A DNA stretch of 64,000 nucleotides. Origin: Streptomyces sp. Root431 (lineage in GTDB: Bacteria; Actinomycetota; Actinomycetes; Streptomycetales; Streptomycetaceae). The notes under the pieces are model-generated. The model was not told the DNA's origin. It worked only from the letters and a program-made list of their open reading frames with translations, and did no database searches. How positions within the stretch are numbered: the stretch's first letter is position 1; each line of letters opens with the position of its first letter. The DNA lies in contig NZ_LMEI01000007.1 of assembly GCF_001426585.1 (NCBI RefSeq), forward strand, positions 374,227 through 438,226. Direction: 5' to 3'. The translations under genes were made by a program, and so were the position numbers. Of the stretch, positions 45,697 to 54,705 are shown piece after piece.

Positions 45697-45770
45697 GTCA
45701 CCACCTCCAGGGGGATGATGACGTGTCACTTCATCCGATTACCGTACGAATCGGGTCGCGCTCGGCGTGC

Positions 45771-46097
45771 TCACCCGTTCGGCTCAGCATCGGTCGGCCG
45801 CGCCGCGCCGCCGGCACCGCCGTCCGTCCCGCCGCTCGGCTTGGACCACGGCCACTTCAACTCGCGCCGCTCGCGGCCCTCGGGGACGTACTCATAGACC
45901 CAGCCGCGCTGGATCCCGAGCCGCTTCGTGTGGCCCGCGGGCTCGCGCCGGTACGCGTGCAGCATCGGCGGGCGTCCGTCGTGGGCCGGGACCGGCACCT
46001 CGTACCACTTCGGCGGGTGGCCGGTCGGACCGACCAGGATCGGCAGGACCCGGCCGTCGAGGGGGCCGCCGCGGAAGGGCGTGTTCTCGCTTCTCAC
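45771..46097 (-). CDS. Conserved hypothetical protein
   Basis: 108 residues from GTG 46097 (GGAGG overlaps the upstream base, spacing is poor, so the start is uncertain). The sequence includes GGPLDGRVLPILVGPTGHPP, KWYEVPVPAHDGRP and GWVYEYVPEGRERRELKWPW. The Trp/Tyr-rich strand pattern suggests a small beta protein. No family or function was recognised. It lies between the endopeptidase and a TetR gene. Confidence 0.7.
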   Translation of the reverse strand: MRSENTPFRGGPLDGRVLPILVGPTGHPPKWYEVPVPAHDGRPPMLHAYRREPAGHTKRLGIQRGWVYEYVPEGRERRELKWPWSKPSGGTDGGAGGAARPTDAEPNG

Positions 46098-46139
46098 CCC
46101 TCCAGTCTCACCCCTGGCCGCCGGGAGCCCCCCATCGGC

Positions 46140-46862
46140 TCACAGCAGATGGGCCGCCTCGCCCACCACGGGGATCACCTTGCGGGCGAGCGCGGCCACC
46201 GGACCCTCGGGCGTCTCCTGCGCGAGGAGGCGGCTGACGACCGCCGCCGTCTCCTCGTCGCTCGCCGTGGTCGCCGCGAGGAGGGCGATGAGATGGTCGA
46301 CCAGCCATTCCCGCAGCTCGCGCGCCGGGGGCTGCTTCTCCTCGTCGAGCCAGATGAGCGAGGCGGCCTCCACGGCCGCGATCCACGTCCGCACCAGCAT
46401 CGAGAGCCGGCGGCCCGGCCGCGCCACCCCGAGGTGGACGAGGATCTGCTCGGCGGCGGCCCGCCGCACCTCGTCCACGATCGCGGTGGTCCGCGAGGTC
46501 TCGGCGACGCTGCCGCCCCGCAGCAGGGCGCTGAAACCGGCGTCGTGCTCGTCGACGAAGGTCAGGTACCGGTCGAGCACCCGGCCGAGCCGCTCCGTCG
46601 GCGCGCCGACCGGCGGCTCGGTGAAGCAGTGGTTCAGGGCGTCGGCGGAGGAGCGCAGGGCGGCCTCGTACAGCTGCTGCTTGCCGCCCGGGAAGTAGCG
46701 GTAGACGAGGGGCCGCGAGACGCCGGCCGCCTCGGCGACGTCGTCGAGCGAGACGTCCTCGGGCGTCCGGTGGGCGAAGAGCTCCAGGGCGGCGTCGAGG
46801 AGCTGGCCGCGCCGCTCCTCGACACTGAGCCTGCGGTACGCGGGTGTGGCGGCGCTCGTCAT
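46140..46862 (-). CDS. TetR-family regulator, likely of the diiron pair
   Basis: 240 residues. The HTH region is RGQLLDAALELFAHRTPEDV; LDDVAEAAGVSRPLVYRYFP. A long C-terminal helical domain follows, resembling actinobacterial TetR regulators next to AurF-like genes. Between it and the AurF-like gene lies a 35-bp tandem repeat array. Its targets are presumably the two divergent diiron genes. Confidence 0.92.
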   Translation of the reverse strand: MTSAATPAYRRLSVEERRGQLLDAALELFAHRTPEDVSLDDVAEAAGVSRPLVYRYFPGGKQQLYEAALRSSADALNHCFTEPPVGAPTERLGRVLDRYLTFVDEHDAGFSALLRGGSVAETSRTTAIVDEVRRAAAEQILVHLGVARPGRRLSMLVRTWIAAVEAASLIWLDEEKQPPARELREWLVDHLIALLAATTASDEETAAVVSRLLAQETPEGPVAALARKVIPVVGEAAHLL

Positions 46863-46912
46863 GCTCCGCAGCGTAACCGCGGAACGCGCCGGTCAGGCGG
46901 CCCGTCCCAAAC

Positions 46913-47052
46913 CGGCTCCGGACCCGGCTCCCGACTGGCTTCCGCCCCTGCTCGGGACGCGGCTCCGGACCGGCTCCGGACCCTGCTCCGGACCCGGCTC
47001 CCGACCGGCTTCCGACCCTGCTCCGGACCCGGCTCCCGATCGGCTCCCGACC
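46913..47052. repeat. Four tandem 35-bp repeats
   Basis: Units start at 46913, 46948, 46983 and 47018. Units 3 and 4 share CTGCTCCGGACCCGGCTCCC and differ at only two positions overall; units 1 and 2 are more diverged. The tract sits between the AurF-like gene and the TetR gene. Confidence 0.9.
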
Positions 47053-47073
47053 CGGCTCCCCTCCCCGCCCCCG

Positions 47074-48009
47074 TCAGGCCAGCAGCCCCGAGGACTTCCA
47101 GAGGCGGCGGCCCGCCCCGCGCAGTACGCCGATGTCGTCGAGGAAGTCCGTCAGCCGCTTGGCGCCCGACTGCATGACCTCGCGCCGGTGCCCGCTCGCC
47201 TTCACCTGGGCGACGGCCTCGCGCCGGTCCAGGCCCACGGCCTCGTACACCTGCGGGTTGACGAAGCAGGTGGAGAAGACGCGGGCCGCCTCGCCGCAGC
47301 TCAGCCGGGTGAACTCCCGCTCCCAGCGCGGGGCGGTCGCCATCTGGCGGCGCAACTCCTCGCGGGCGTACCGGACGTGACGGGCCTCCTCGACCACATG
47401 GATCCGGGTCACCCCGCGGACGAGGGTCTGCACCCGCTCGTCCGGGAAGGTCAGCCGCTGCATCCAGTCGAGGATCTCCTCCCCGAGCAGGGTGGAGGCG
47501 AAGGATCCGGGGGTCGTGGAGACGGTCTTCAGGAGGCGCGCGAGGTTGTGGTAGAGCCGCGGGACGGGGTACGCCGGGGTGCCGCCCTGCTGGATGAGCC
47601 GGGCGAACATCATCGAGTGCCGGCACTCGTCGGCGATCTCGGTGAGCGCGTACCGGACGTGATGGCTGGTCAGGGACTTGTCGTAGATGTGCCGGACGAG
47701 CAGCTGCATCAGGATGATCTCGAACCAGATGCCGAGCGAGGCGAGCGAGGCCGCCTCGTGGCGGGAGAGCGCGATCCGCTGCTCCTCGGACATCCGGCGC
47801 CACAGCGGGGTGTCGTAGAGGGAGACGAGCTCGGGCGGCCAGAACCACTTGCCGTCCTCGAAGGGGGCGTCCCAGTCCAGCTCGGTGTCCGGGTCGTAGG
47901 AGTGCTTGCGGGAGGACTCCAGGAGCCGCTCGGCGACCTGTTCGCGGTCGCGCAGCGGCCCCAGGGCGTCCCGGAGGAGGCCGAAGTCGGGCTCGGTGAA
48001 GGGGGTCAT
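47074..48009 (-). CDS. AurF-like diiron oxygenase
   Basis: 311 residues from ATG 48009 (GAGGTG upstream); GTG 48021 is the alternative. Iron-binding helices are visible: LSRHEAASLASLGIWFE, ALTEIADECRHSMMFAR, LGEEILDWMQ and VVEEARHVRYAREEL, the E...ExxH pairs of the AurF/ferritin-like group. AurF N-oxygenates p-aminobenzoate; relatives act on unknown substrates or lipids. It is divergent from a second diiron gene. Confidence 0.88.
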   Translation of the reverse strand: MTPFTEPDFGLLRDALGPLRDREQVAERLLESSRKHSYDPDTELDWDAPFEDGKWFWPPELVSLYDTPLWRRMSEEQRIALSRHEAASLASLGIWFEIILMQLLVRHIYDKSLTSHHVRYALTEIADECRHSMMFARLIQQGGTPAYPVPRLYHNLARLLKTVSTTPGSFASTLLGEEILDWMQRLTFPDERVQTLVRGVTRIHVVEEARHVRYAREELRRQMATAPRWEREFTRLSCGEAARVFSTCFVNPQVYEAVGLDRREAVAQVKASGHRREVMQSGAKRLTDFLDDIGVLRGAGRRLWKSSGLLA

Positions 48010-48176
48010 GGTGGAGGGCACCTCGCTGCACTCGCCGTCGCGTCGCCGGATCCATTACCGGGGGTCACCCTTATGAGACTGCCCGTCAGTAACGCCGTCA
48101 ATCCCTTGCGCGCGACTTGTTGACCACCCGTCTACCAACGTGTGAGCCTGCTGGAAACGGACGGAAGGAGTCGTCA

Positions 48177-49286
48177 GTGTCGACGCACGACCTTTACGTG
48201 AACGCCCCCGCCGGACCCGTCTGGCAGGTGCCGGCGGGCGGTGCGGCCCGGTTCTCCTGGGAGTACGAGGACGGCCGCGAGCGCCTCCTCGCCCTCTACC
48301 GGAAGGGCAAGGACAAGCAGTGGGACGGCGCCACCCGGATCGACTGGGACCTCGACGTCGACCCGTACGACCCGCTCGGCACCCCCGACGAGGTCCTCAA
48401 CCTCTACGGCACCCGCCACTGGGCGAAGATGACCGAGAAGGACAAGGGCGACCTGCGCCGGCACTACGCCTCATGGCAGTTCAGCCAGTTCCTCCACGGC
48501 GAGCAGGGCGCCATGATCTGCGCCGCCCGGATCGTCGAGTCCGTCCCCGACCTGGACGCCAAGTTCTACTCCGCCACCCAGACCATGGACGAGGCCCGGC
48601 ACGCCGAGATCTACGGCCGTTTCCTCCACGAGAAGATCGGGATGCTCTACCCGATCAACGACAACCTCAAGGGCCTGCTCGACGACACCCTGCGCGACTC
48701 CCGCTGGGACATGCCCTACCTCGGCATGCAGGTCCTCATCGAGGGCCTCGCGCTCGCCGCCTTCGGCATGATCCGCGACACCACCGACAAGCCGCTGCCC
48801 AAGCAGATCCTCGCGTACGTCATGCAGGACGAGGCCCGGCACGTGGCCTTCGGCCGGATGGCCCTGCGCGACTACTACGGACAGCTGTCGGACGCGGAGC
48901 TTCGCGAGCGCGAGGAGTTCGTGATCGAGGGCTGCTACCTGATGCGCGACCGGCTGCGCGGGGTCGAGGTCCTGGAGAACTTCGGCATCCCCAAGGCCGA
49001 GGCCGAGGAGCTGAGCGAGCGCAGCGAGTTCCTCCAGCTCTTCCGGAAGCTCCTCTTCAGCCGGATCGTCCCCTGCGTGAAGGACATCGGCCTGTGGGGC
49101 GAGCGCCTCCAGAAGGCCTATCTGGACATGGGCGTCTTCGACCTCGGCGACTCCAACCTCGACCTCCTGATGACCCAGGACGAGGAGATCGCGGAGCGGC
49201 TCGACGCGGAGCGCTTCGCGGCGGAGGAGCGGGCGCGGGTCGCGGAGGTGGAGGAGGCGATCGAGGAGGGGGCGGCCGCGGAGTAG
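48177..49286 (+). CDS. Ferritin-like (R2-type) diiron protein
   Basis: 369 residues from GTG 48177 (AAGGAG). It has two DEARH motifs (QTMDEARHAEIYGRF; MQDEARHVAFGRM) and a first Glu in FLHGEQGAM, the diiron ligands. The fold is ribonucleotide-reductase-R2/acyl-ACP-desaturase-like; the Ala/Glu-rich tail is low-complexity. It is divergent from the AurF-like gene, a pairing seen in actinobacteria. The reaction is unknown. Confidence 0.85.
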   Translation: MSTHDLYVNAPAGPVWQVPAGGAARFSWEYEDGRERLLALYRKGKDKQWDGATRIDWDLDVDPYDPLGTPDEVLNLYGTRHWAKMTEKDKGDLRRHYASWQFSQFLHGEQGAMICAARIVESVPDLDAKFYSATQTMDEARHAEIYGRFLHEKIGMLYPINDNLKGLLDDTLRDSRWDMPYLGMQVLIEGLALAAFGMIRDTTDKPLPKQILAYVMQDEARHVAFGRMALRDYYGQLSDAELREREEFVIEGCYLMRDRLRGVEVLENFGIPKAEAEELSERSEFLQLFRKLLFSRIVPCVKDIGLWGERLQKAYLDMGVFDLGDSNLDLLMTQDEEIAERLDAERFAAEERARVAEVEEAIEEGAAAE

Positions 49287-49340
49287 GGCGCACCGGGCGA
49301 GGGGCGGCGGGTCGGACAGGCCCCACGGGCACCCGTCGGC

Positions 49341-50816
49341 CTACCCCCGTGCCTCCTCCTCCAGTCGCAGCGCCTCCTGCATCACGGCCCGCGCGATGGG
49401 GGCCGCGCTGCCGCCCCCGCTGATGTCGGTACGGGCCGCCTCGGCGTCCTCGACGACGACCGCCACCGCGACGGCCGGCTGGGCCGTGCCCTCCGCCTGC
49501 GCCCAGGCGATGAACCAGGCGTACGGGGTGCCGGTGTTGCCGAAGCCGTGCTGCGCGGTGCCGGTCTTGCCGCCGACCCGGGCCCCGGGGATCGCCGCGT
49601 TCGTGCCTGTGCCGTCCTCGACCGCCCGCACCATCAGTCGCTGGAGCTGCATCGCCGTCGAGGGGTTCATCGCCTGCCGGTAGCTGCGGCGGCCCGTGCG
49701 GTCCACCGTCGTCCCGCCGGAGGTCGTGGTGCGCTCGACGAGGTACGGCTGGGCGATCTCCCCGTTGTTGGCCACGGCCGCCGCGACCATCGCCATCTGG
49801 AGCGGGGTCGCCGTCGTGTCGAACTGCCCGATCGACGAGAGCGCCAGCTGGTCCGGGCTCATCGCCCGGTCGAAGTTGGACTTCGCGACCCAGGACGGCA
49901 CCCGGAGGCCCGTGTCGTTGAAGCCGAAGCGCTCCACCGCGTCGACCATCCCGGTGAGCCCGACCTCCACCCCGAGCCCGGCCATCACCGTGTTGCACGA
50001 CCACTGGATCGCGTACGCGAGGGACGCGTCCCCGCACCCCCGCGCCTCGTTCGGCAGCACCTGCCGGGTGCCCGGCAGGACGAACGGGTCCGGGGTGTCG
50101 GTCGGCGCGTCGACGTCCCGCACCACCCCCGCGTCCAGGGCCGCCGCGGCCGTCACGATCTTGAAGGTGGAGCCGGGCGGGTACGTCTGGCGCAGCGCCC
50201 GGTTCAGCATCGGCTGGTTCGGCGAGGAGTTGAGCCGCTTCCACTCGGCCTTGACCTCGCCGCCCGTCCCCGAGAGGACCCCGGGGTCGTACGAGGGCGA
50301 GCTGACGAGCGCCAGGATCCGGCCGCTGGACGGCTCGACGGCGACGACCGCGCCGCGCTTCCCGTCGAGCCCCCGGTAGGCGGCCTCCTGCATCGGGGCG
50401 CGGACCGTCGTCAGGACGTCGCCGCCCGGCTGTCGGCCCCGGGTGAGGTCGTTCCAGAGGGGCAGCGGCGCGAGCATCGGGTCCGTCCCGCCGAGGACCG
50501 CGTCCTCGGCGTGCTCGACGAGCGTCGTGCCGTACGTCTGGGAGGCGTAGCCGGTCACCGGTGCGTACAACGGGCCCTGCCGGTAGGTCCGTTCCCAGCG
50601 CAGCTGCTGTCCGCTGTCCCGCGAGCCGGTCACCGGCTTCCCGTCGACGACGATCTCGCCGCGCGGCTCCGCGTACCGGTCGATGGAGATCCGCCGGTTG
50701 GCCGGGTTGTCGTCGAGCTCCTCGGCCTCGAAGACCATGACGCGGGCCGCGTTGACGAGCAGCGCGACCAGCAGGACGAGACAGAGGGCGGCGGCCCGCC
50801 GGATGTACCGGATCAC
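49341..50816 (-). CDS. Class B penicillin-binding protein (PBP2/PbpA type)
   Basis: 491 residues from GTG 50816. An N-terminal membrane anchor (about 8-25) is followed by a PBP dimer-type domain and the transpeptidase: SxxK motif STFK (Ser216), SCN (SxN), and KTGTAQHG (KTG). It cross-links peptidoglycan and works with the neighbouring RodA/FtsW-type glycosyltransferase. The start region is triplicated (see repeat). Confidence 0.96.
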   Translation of the reverse strand: MIRYIRRAAALCLVLLVALLVNAARVMVFEAEELDDNPANRRISIDRYAEPRGEIVVDGKPVTGSRDSGQQLRWERTYRQGPLYAPVTGYASQTYGTTLVEHAEDAVLGGTDPMLAPLPLWNDLTRGRQPGGDVLTTVRAPMQEAAYRGLDGKRGAVVAVEPSSGRILALVSSPSYDPGVLSGTGGEVKAEWKRLNSSPNQPMLNRALRQTYPPGSTFKIVTAAAALDAGVVRDVDAPTDTPDPFVLPGTRQVLPNEARGCGDASLAYAIQWSCNTVMAGLGVEVGLTGMVDAVERFGFNDTGLRVPSWVAKSNFDRAMSPDQLALSSIGQFDTTATPLQMAMVAAAVANNGEIAQPYLVERTTTSGGTTVDRTGRRSYRQAMNPSTAMQLQRLMVRAVEDGTGTNAAIPGARVGGKTGTAQHGFGNTGTPYAWFIAWAQAEGTAQPAVAVAVVVEDAEAARTDISGGGSAAPIARAVMQEALRLEEEARG

Positions 50817-50880
50817 GGGGCGGCGCCTTTCCGGGCGTACGGGGTCACGGGGCGGCGCCCTTCTCGGCGTACCGGATCAC
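50805..50880 (-). repeat. Triplicated start region of the PBP gene (32-bp period)
   Basis: On the minus strand GTGATCCGGTAC, GTGACCCCGTAC and GTGATCCGGTAC begin at 50880, 50848 and 50816. The first overlaps the RodA stop (GTGA). The first two copies each read 11 codons and stop in a TGA that overlaps the next GTG; only the third opens the full PBP. Confidence 0.92.
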
Positions 50881-52256
50881 CGGGCGTCCTCGCTGACCGG
50901 GGCGAGCGTCCCGGTGTCGGCCGAGTCCGGCTGCGGCGCGCGGGCCGAGTCGCTGACCCGGATGAGGAGCGCCACGATCACCCAGTTGGTGACCACCGAC
51001 GAGCCTCCCTGGGCCAGGAACGGCATCGCCATGCCGGTGAGCGGGATCAGCCCCATCACTCCGCCCGCGATGACGAAGACCTGGAGCGCCACGATCGAGG
51101 CGAGTCCGATCGCGAGCAGCCGCCCGAAGGGGTCGCGCAGCGAGAGGCCGGCGCGGTAGCCGCGGGCGACGAGGAGCGCGTACAGGAGGAAGAGCGCGGT
51201 GAGGCCGACGAGCCCGAGCTCCTCGCCCGCCGTCGCCAGGATGAAGTCCGACTTCACGGCGAAGCCGATGAGGATCGAGTGCCCGAGCCCGAGCCCGGTC
51301 CCGAGCATGCCGCCGGCGGCGAAGGCGAACAGCGACTGCGCGAGCTGCCCCGGTCCGTCGCCGGCCCGGATCGAGGCGAAGGGGTCGAGCCAGTCCTGCA
51401 CCCTGCCGTGCACGTGCGGTTCGAGCGAGCCGACGAGGAAGGCACCGGCGGAGGCCAGGACGAGGCCGACCGCGATCCAGCCGGTCCGGCCGGTCGCCAC
51501 GTACAGCATGATCACGAAGAGGCCGAAGAAGAGCAGGGAGGTGCCGAGGTCCCGCTCCAGGACGAGGACGCCGACGCTCAGCAGCCAGATCGCCACGATC
51601 GGCCCGAGCACCCGGCCCGTGGGGAACTGGAACTTCCAGATCCGGCGGCCGGTGTACGCGAGGGCGTTGCGGTTCGCTGCGAGGTACGCGGCGAAGAAGA
51701 CGGCGAGCAGGATCTTCGCGAACTCCCCGGGCTGGAAGGAGAGCCCGCCGATCCTGATCCAGATCTTGGCGCCGTTCACGGCGGGGAAGAAGATCGGCAG
51801 GATCATCAGGGCGAGCGCGGCGGCCACGGAGACGTACGCGTACCCCTGGAGCGTGCGGTGGTCGCGCAGCAGCAGGACGACCACGATGAAGAGCGTGACC
51901 CCGAGCGTCGACCAGACCAGCTGGGTCGCCGCCGCCTGGTCCTTCGGCGTCTCCAGGTCGAGGCGGTAGATCAGCACCAGGCCGAGGCCGTTGAGCAGGA
52001 CCGCGATCGGCAGCAGCAGCGGATCGGCGTACGGGGCGCGGAAGCGGACCGCGAGATGGGCGAGGAGTGCGAGCAGTCCGAGCCCGGCGCCGTAGCGGGC
52101 GGCGTCCGGCGGCACGGCGCCGCTGCGGGCGAGGCCGACGGCGGCGTAGCCGTAGACGGAGATGAGGACGGCGCAGACGAGGAGGGAGAGTTCCACGCCG
52201 CGGCGCTTCGGGATGCGGACCCCGGGAGGGGGAGCGTCCGAGCGCGGTGTGGTCAT
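50877..52256 (-). CDS. FtsW/RodA/SpoVE-family lipid II polymerase
   Basis: 459 residues from ATG 52256. About ten membrane helices are visible. The family signature region reads QAAATQLVWSTLGVTLF, PTGRVLGPIVAIWLLSV, DLGTSLLFFGLF and the C-terminal GMAMPFLAQGGSSVVTNW. It is the SEDS glycosyltransferase partner of the PBP encoded downstream. Being separate from the division cluster, it may act in polar growth or sporulation. Confidence 0.95.
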   Translation of the reverse strand: MTTPRSDAPPPGVRIPKRRGVELSLLVCAVLISVYGYAAVGLARSGAVPPDAARYGAGLGLLALLAHLAVRFRAPYADPLLLPIAVLLNGLGLVLIYRLDLETPKDQAAATQLVWSTLGVTLFIVVVLLLRDHRTLQGYAYVSVAAALALMILPIFFPAVNGAKIWIRIGGLSFQPGEFAKILLAVFFAAYLAANRNALAYTGRRIWKFQFPTGRVLGPIVAIWLLSVGVLVLERDLGTSLLFFGLFVIMLYVATGRTGWIAVGLVLASAGAFLVGSLEPHVHGRVQDWLDPFASIRAGDGPGQLAQSLFAFAAGGMLGTGLGLGHSILIGFAVKSDFILATAGEELGLVGLTALFLLYALLVARGYRAGLSLRDPFGRLLAIGLASIVALQVFVIAGGVMGLIPLTGMAMPFLAQGGSSVVTNWVIVALLIRVSDSARAPQPDSADTGTLAPVSEDAR

Positions 52257-52323
52257 GGTCCGCAACGTAGCAAGCGGTATGCCGTATGTCCCTTTTGTGT
52301 GACGGTGTGCCGTGTGGTGCTGT

Positions 52324-53739
52324 TCAGTCCTCCGGGACGGGACCGGGGCCGGGATCGCGTTCGGACCCGGGACCGGGCTCGGAGCCGGACCCGGGACCGG
52401 ACCCAGGACCGGACTCGGAGCCGGGACCGGACTCGGAGCCGGGGCCGGGCTCGGAGCCGGAGCCGGGCTCGGACCCGGGCTCGGCTTCGGCGAGGCGCAC
52501 GTACTCGGGAAGCCGCAGCCGGGCGACGGCGCCGCGGTCCGCGTCGTTCGCGAACACCAGCTCCGCCCCGATCACCTCCGCCTGCCCCACGGCGATCGTC
52601 AGCCCGAGCCCGTGCCCCTTGCCCCCGCTCTCGGTACGGAACCGCTGCGGCCCCGACTCCAGCAGGTACTCGGGATAGCCCGGCCCGTGGTCCCGCACGG
52701 TCACCGTCGGCCCGTCCACCGTCACCACCACCGGAAGGGCCCCGTGCTTGTGCGCGTTGGCGATCAGATTGCCGAGGACCCGCTCCAGGCGCCGCCGGTC
52801 CGTCTCCACGGTGGCGTCCCGGGCGACCCGCACCTCCGTCGGCGTGCCCGAGGCGCGGACCGTCCGCGCGACGAGCGGGCCGAGCTCGTGCACCGCCAGG
52901 TCCACGGTCTCGTTGCGGGCGTCGAGCCGGGAGATCTCCAGGAGGTCCTCGGTGAGGTCGCGCATCGCCTTCACCCGGTCCTGGACGAGCTCCGACGGCC
53001 GCCCGTCCGGCAGCAGTTCGGCGGCGGCCGAGAGCCCGGTGAGCGGGGTCCGCAGCTCGTGCGCGACATCGGCGGTGAACCGCTGCTCGCTCTGCAGCTT
53101 CCGCTGGAGCGAGGAGGCCATCGTGTCGAGCGCCCCGGAGACCGTCGCCACCTCGTCCTGCGGGCGGGAAGGGTCCTCGGTACGGGGGTCGTTGACGCGC
53201 GCGTCCAGGTCACCGGCGCTGATCCGGCGGGCCACCTGGGCCGTGAGGTGCAGGCGGCGCGTGACCCGGGTGACGGCGAAGGCGCCGACGAGCAGCGTCG
53301 CGCCGATCGCGAGGACGGAGGAGCCGAGGATCGACCGGTCGAGCCCGTCGATCGTCTCGGCGCTCTGCGTGTAGTCGAACCGGACGGCGAGCGCCCGGCC
53401 GTCCGCGGGGCCCGCCGCCCACATCGTCGGCCGGCCCTCGTGGTTCGCGACCATCGTGCCGCGCTCGCCCCGGGCGGCGAGCGCCCGCAGCGAGTCCGGG
53501 AGTCCGGCCGGGTCGATGCCGGAGAACCGGGGGAGCGGCTCGCCCGCCTCGTAGAGCCGGCTGACCTCGGTGAGCCGCGTGAGGGCCTTCTCCCGCGCGT
53601 CGTGCACGGTCTGACCGGTCACCGAGACGTGGACGAGGATGCCGAGCAGCGCGGCGAGCGCGCAGCACATGACCGCGATGAAGACCGCGGCCTTCCAGGT
53701 GAGGGTCGCGGTCCAGGCGGGCAGCCGGGGCGCTCTCAC
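52324..53739 (-). CDS. Orphan sensor histidine kinase with Pro/Gly/Ser-Glu tail
   Basis: 471 residues from a GTG overlapping the lipoprotein stop (GTGA). One membrane helix (AVFIAVMCCALAALLGILV) and a second (SSVLAIGATLLVGAFAV) flank an extracytoplasmic domain. Then HAMP, H-box VAHELRTPLTG, N-box NLIANAHKHG, G1 RDHGPGYPE, and G2 GKGHGLGLTIA. After the kinase core come about 45 residues of SEPGPGSE-type repeats. No response regulator lies beside it. Confidence 0.93.
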   Translation of the reverse strand: MRAPRLPAWTATLTWKAAVFIAVMCCALAALLGILVHVSVTGQTVHDAREKALTRLTEVSRLYEAGEPLPRFSGIDPAGLPDSLRALAARGERGTMVANHEGRPTMWAAGPADGRALAVRFDYTQSAETIDGLDRSILGSSVLAIGATLLVGAFAVTRVTRRLHLTAQVARRISAGDLDARVNDPRTEDPSRPQDEVATVSGALDTMASSLQRKLQSEQRFTADVAHELRTPLTGLSAAAELLPDGRPSELVQDRVKAMRDLTEDLLEISRLDARNETVDLAVHELGPLVARTVRASGTPTEVRVARDATVETDRRRLERVLGNLIANAHKHGALPVVVTVDGPTVTVRDHGPGYPEYLLESGPQRFRTESGGKGHGLGLTIAVGQAEVIGAELVFANDADRGAVARLRLPEYVRLAEAEPGSEPGSGSEPGPGSESGPGSESGPGSGPGSGSEPGPGSERDPGPGPVPED

Positions 53740-54521
53740 GGCCCCGGCTCCACGGGCAGGGGGACGGGCGCGGGCACCGGCGCCGGCCCGGGGGGCGTGG
53801 CCGTCGGGCTCACGAGCTTCGGCGCGGGCGGCGCGACCGACGCCCCGGTGCCGGGCGGCTTCACGCGCACGATCTCGTCCCGGGTGGGCAGCATGCTGTG
53901 CTGCTGCTCGTCCCAGGACCAGGCGGTGCGGTACTCGTACCCGGGGATGCCGGCCGAACTCACCCGCATGATCAGGTCCCGGCCGGCCAGCTCCACGCTG
54001 ATGACCTGGTCGACGGTGGACATGATCCGGGTGAGACCGCCGTTCTCGGCGAGGTAGACCCGCACCCCGACCTGCTGGTCGGGCATCCGGATCCCGACGA
54101 TCAGCTCGTCCCGCCCGTTGCCGGTGAGGTCGCGGTAGTACGGCCGCAGGACGGGACACCCGGCGGGCTTCGCGGCGCAGTCCTCGATCGCCCGGGCGGT
54201 CTCCTCGTACAGACCGTCCGCGCCGGAGTACGTGTCGGGGTGCGCCCGCACCTCGGCGAGGACGACGGCCGCGGGGGTGACGCCGTGGACGTCGTTGTCC
54301 GGCACCTTCACGCCGGGGACGCGCTGGGTGTCCGACTCGCCGTAGTCGATCGGCGGGTCGGTTGCGGGCGGCAGCTCGGGCCAGAGCCGTACGGGCCCGA
54401 CGGCGGTGGGCGTGGGCCCGGCGCTCTTGAGCCCGCCCTCCGCGCCGCCGCAGCCGGTCACCGCGGCGAGCGCGCACAGGACTCCGGCCACTCCCAAGGT
54501 GGCTGCGGCCTGCGGTCTCAC
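53736..54521 (-). CDS. Lipoprotein upstream of the orphan kinase
   Basis: 261 residues from GTG 54521 (GGAGGAG with 6-nt spacer). The lipobox is AVTGC at about residues 20-24. The mature part has DLTGNGRDELIVGIRMPDQ, an FG-GAP/VCBS-like calcium-binding strand, and TRIMSTVDQVISVELAG. It may be the ligand-sensing partner of the kinase, with which it overlaps by 4 nt. The C terminus is Pro/Val-rich. Confidence 0.85.
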   Translation of the reverse strand: MRPQAAATLGVAGVLCALAAVTGCGGAEGGLKSAGPTPTAVGPVRLWPELPPATDPPIDYGESDTQRVPGVKVPDNDVHGVTPAAVVLAEVRAHPDTYSGADGLYEETARAIEDCAAKPAGCPVLRPYYRDLTGNGRDELIVGIRMPDQQVGVRVYLAENGGLTRIMSTVDQVISVELAGRDLIMRVSSAGIPGYEYRTAWSWDEQQHSMLPTRDEIVRVKPPGTGASVAPPAPKLVSPTATPPGPAPVPAPVPLPVEPGP

Positions 54522-54558
54522 GCGCTGCTCCTCCGTCACGGCGGTCCGGTGTCCCGCC

Positions 54559-54613
54559 GACCCGATGCCGGCCCGATGCCGACCCTATGCGGACCCTATG
54601 CGGACCCTATGCG
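54559..54613. repeat. 11-bp tandem repeats at helical period
   Basis: GACCCTATGCG occurs three times exactly at 54581-54613. Two diverged upstream copies (ACCCGATGCC type) make five units spaced 10-12 bp apart. It sits in the divergent gap between the lipoprotein and the CPBP gene. Confidence 0.85.
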
Positions 54614-54688
54614 GAGAGAACTTCCCCCTGCCTCTCGGCGGGGAGCGGCGGGGTCGTGGCACTGCCCGCGTCCCGATTGGCCTATTGT

Positions 54689-54705
54689 TCGATTGGGCGA
54701 ATCGA
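54689..54705. promoter_or_regulatory. Inverted repeat upstream of CPBP gene
   Basis: TCGATT-GGGCG-AATCGA has perfect 6-bp arms, with a nearby half-site CGATTGG at 54674-54680. A second hairpin TGTGTGC/GCACACA (54751-54772) lies closer to the gene. Candidate operators for the CPBP or lipoprotein genes. Confidence 0.45.

Noticed and set aside
48010..48176. TetR operator between the diiron genes
   Set aside because: Only loosely related GTCAGTAAC- and GTCAA-type segments were seen; no convincing inverted repeat could be defined by eye.
49548..52955. Open frame of 1135 codons antisense to the PBP, RodA and kinase genes
   Set aside because: It crosses three well-supported genes in antisense and shows only low-complexity Arg/Asp/Glu sequence.
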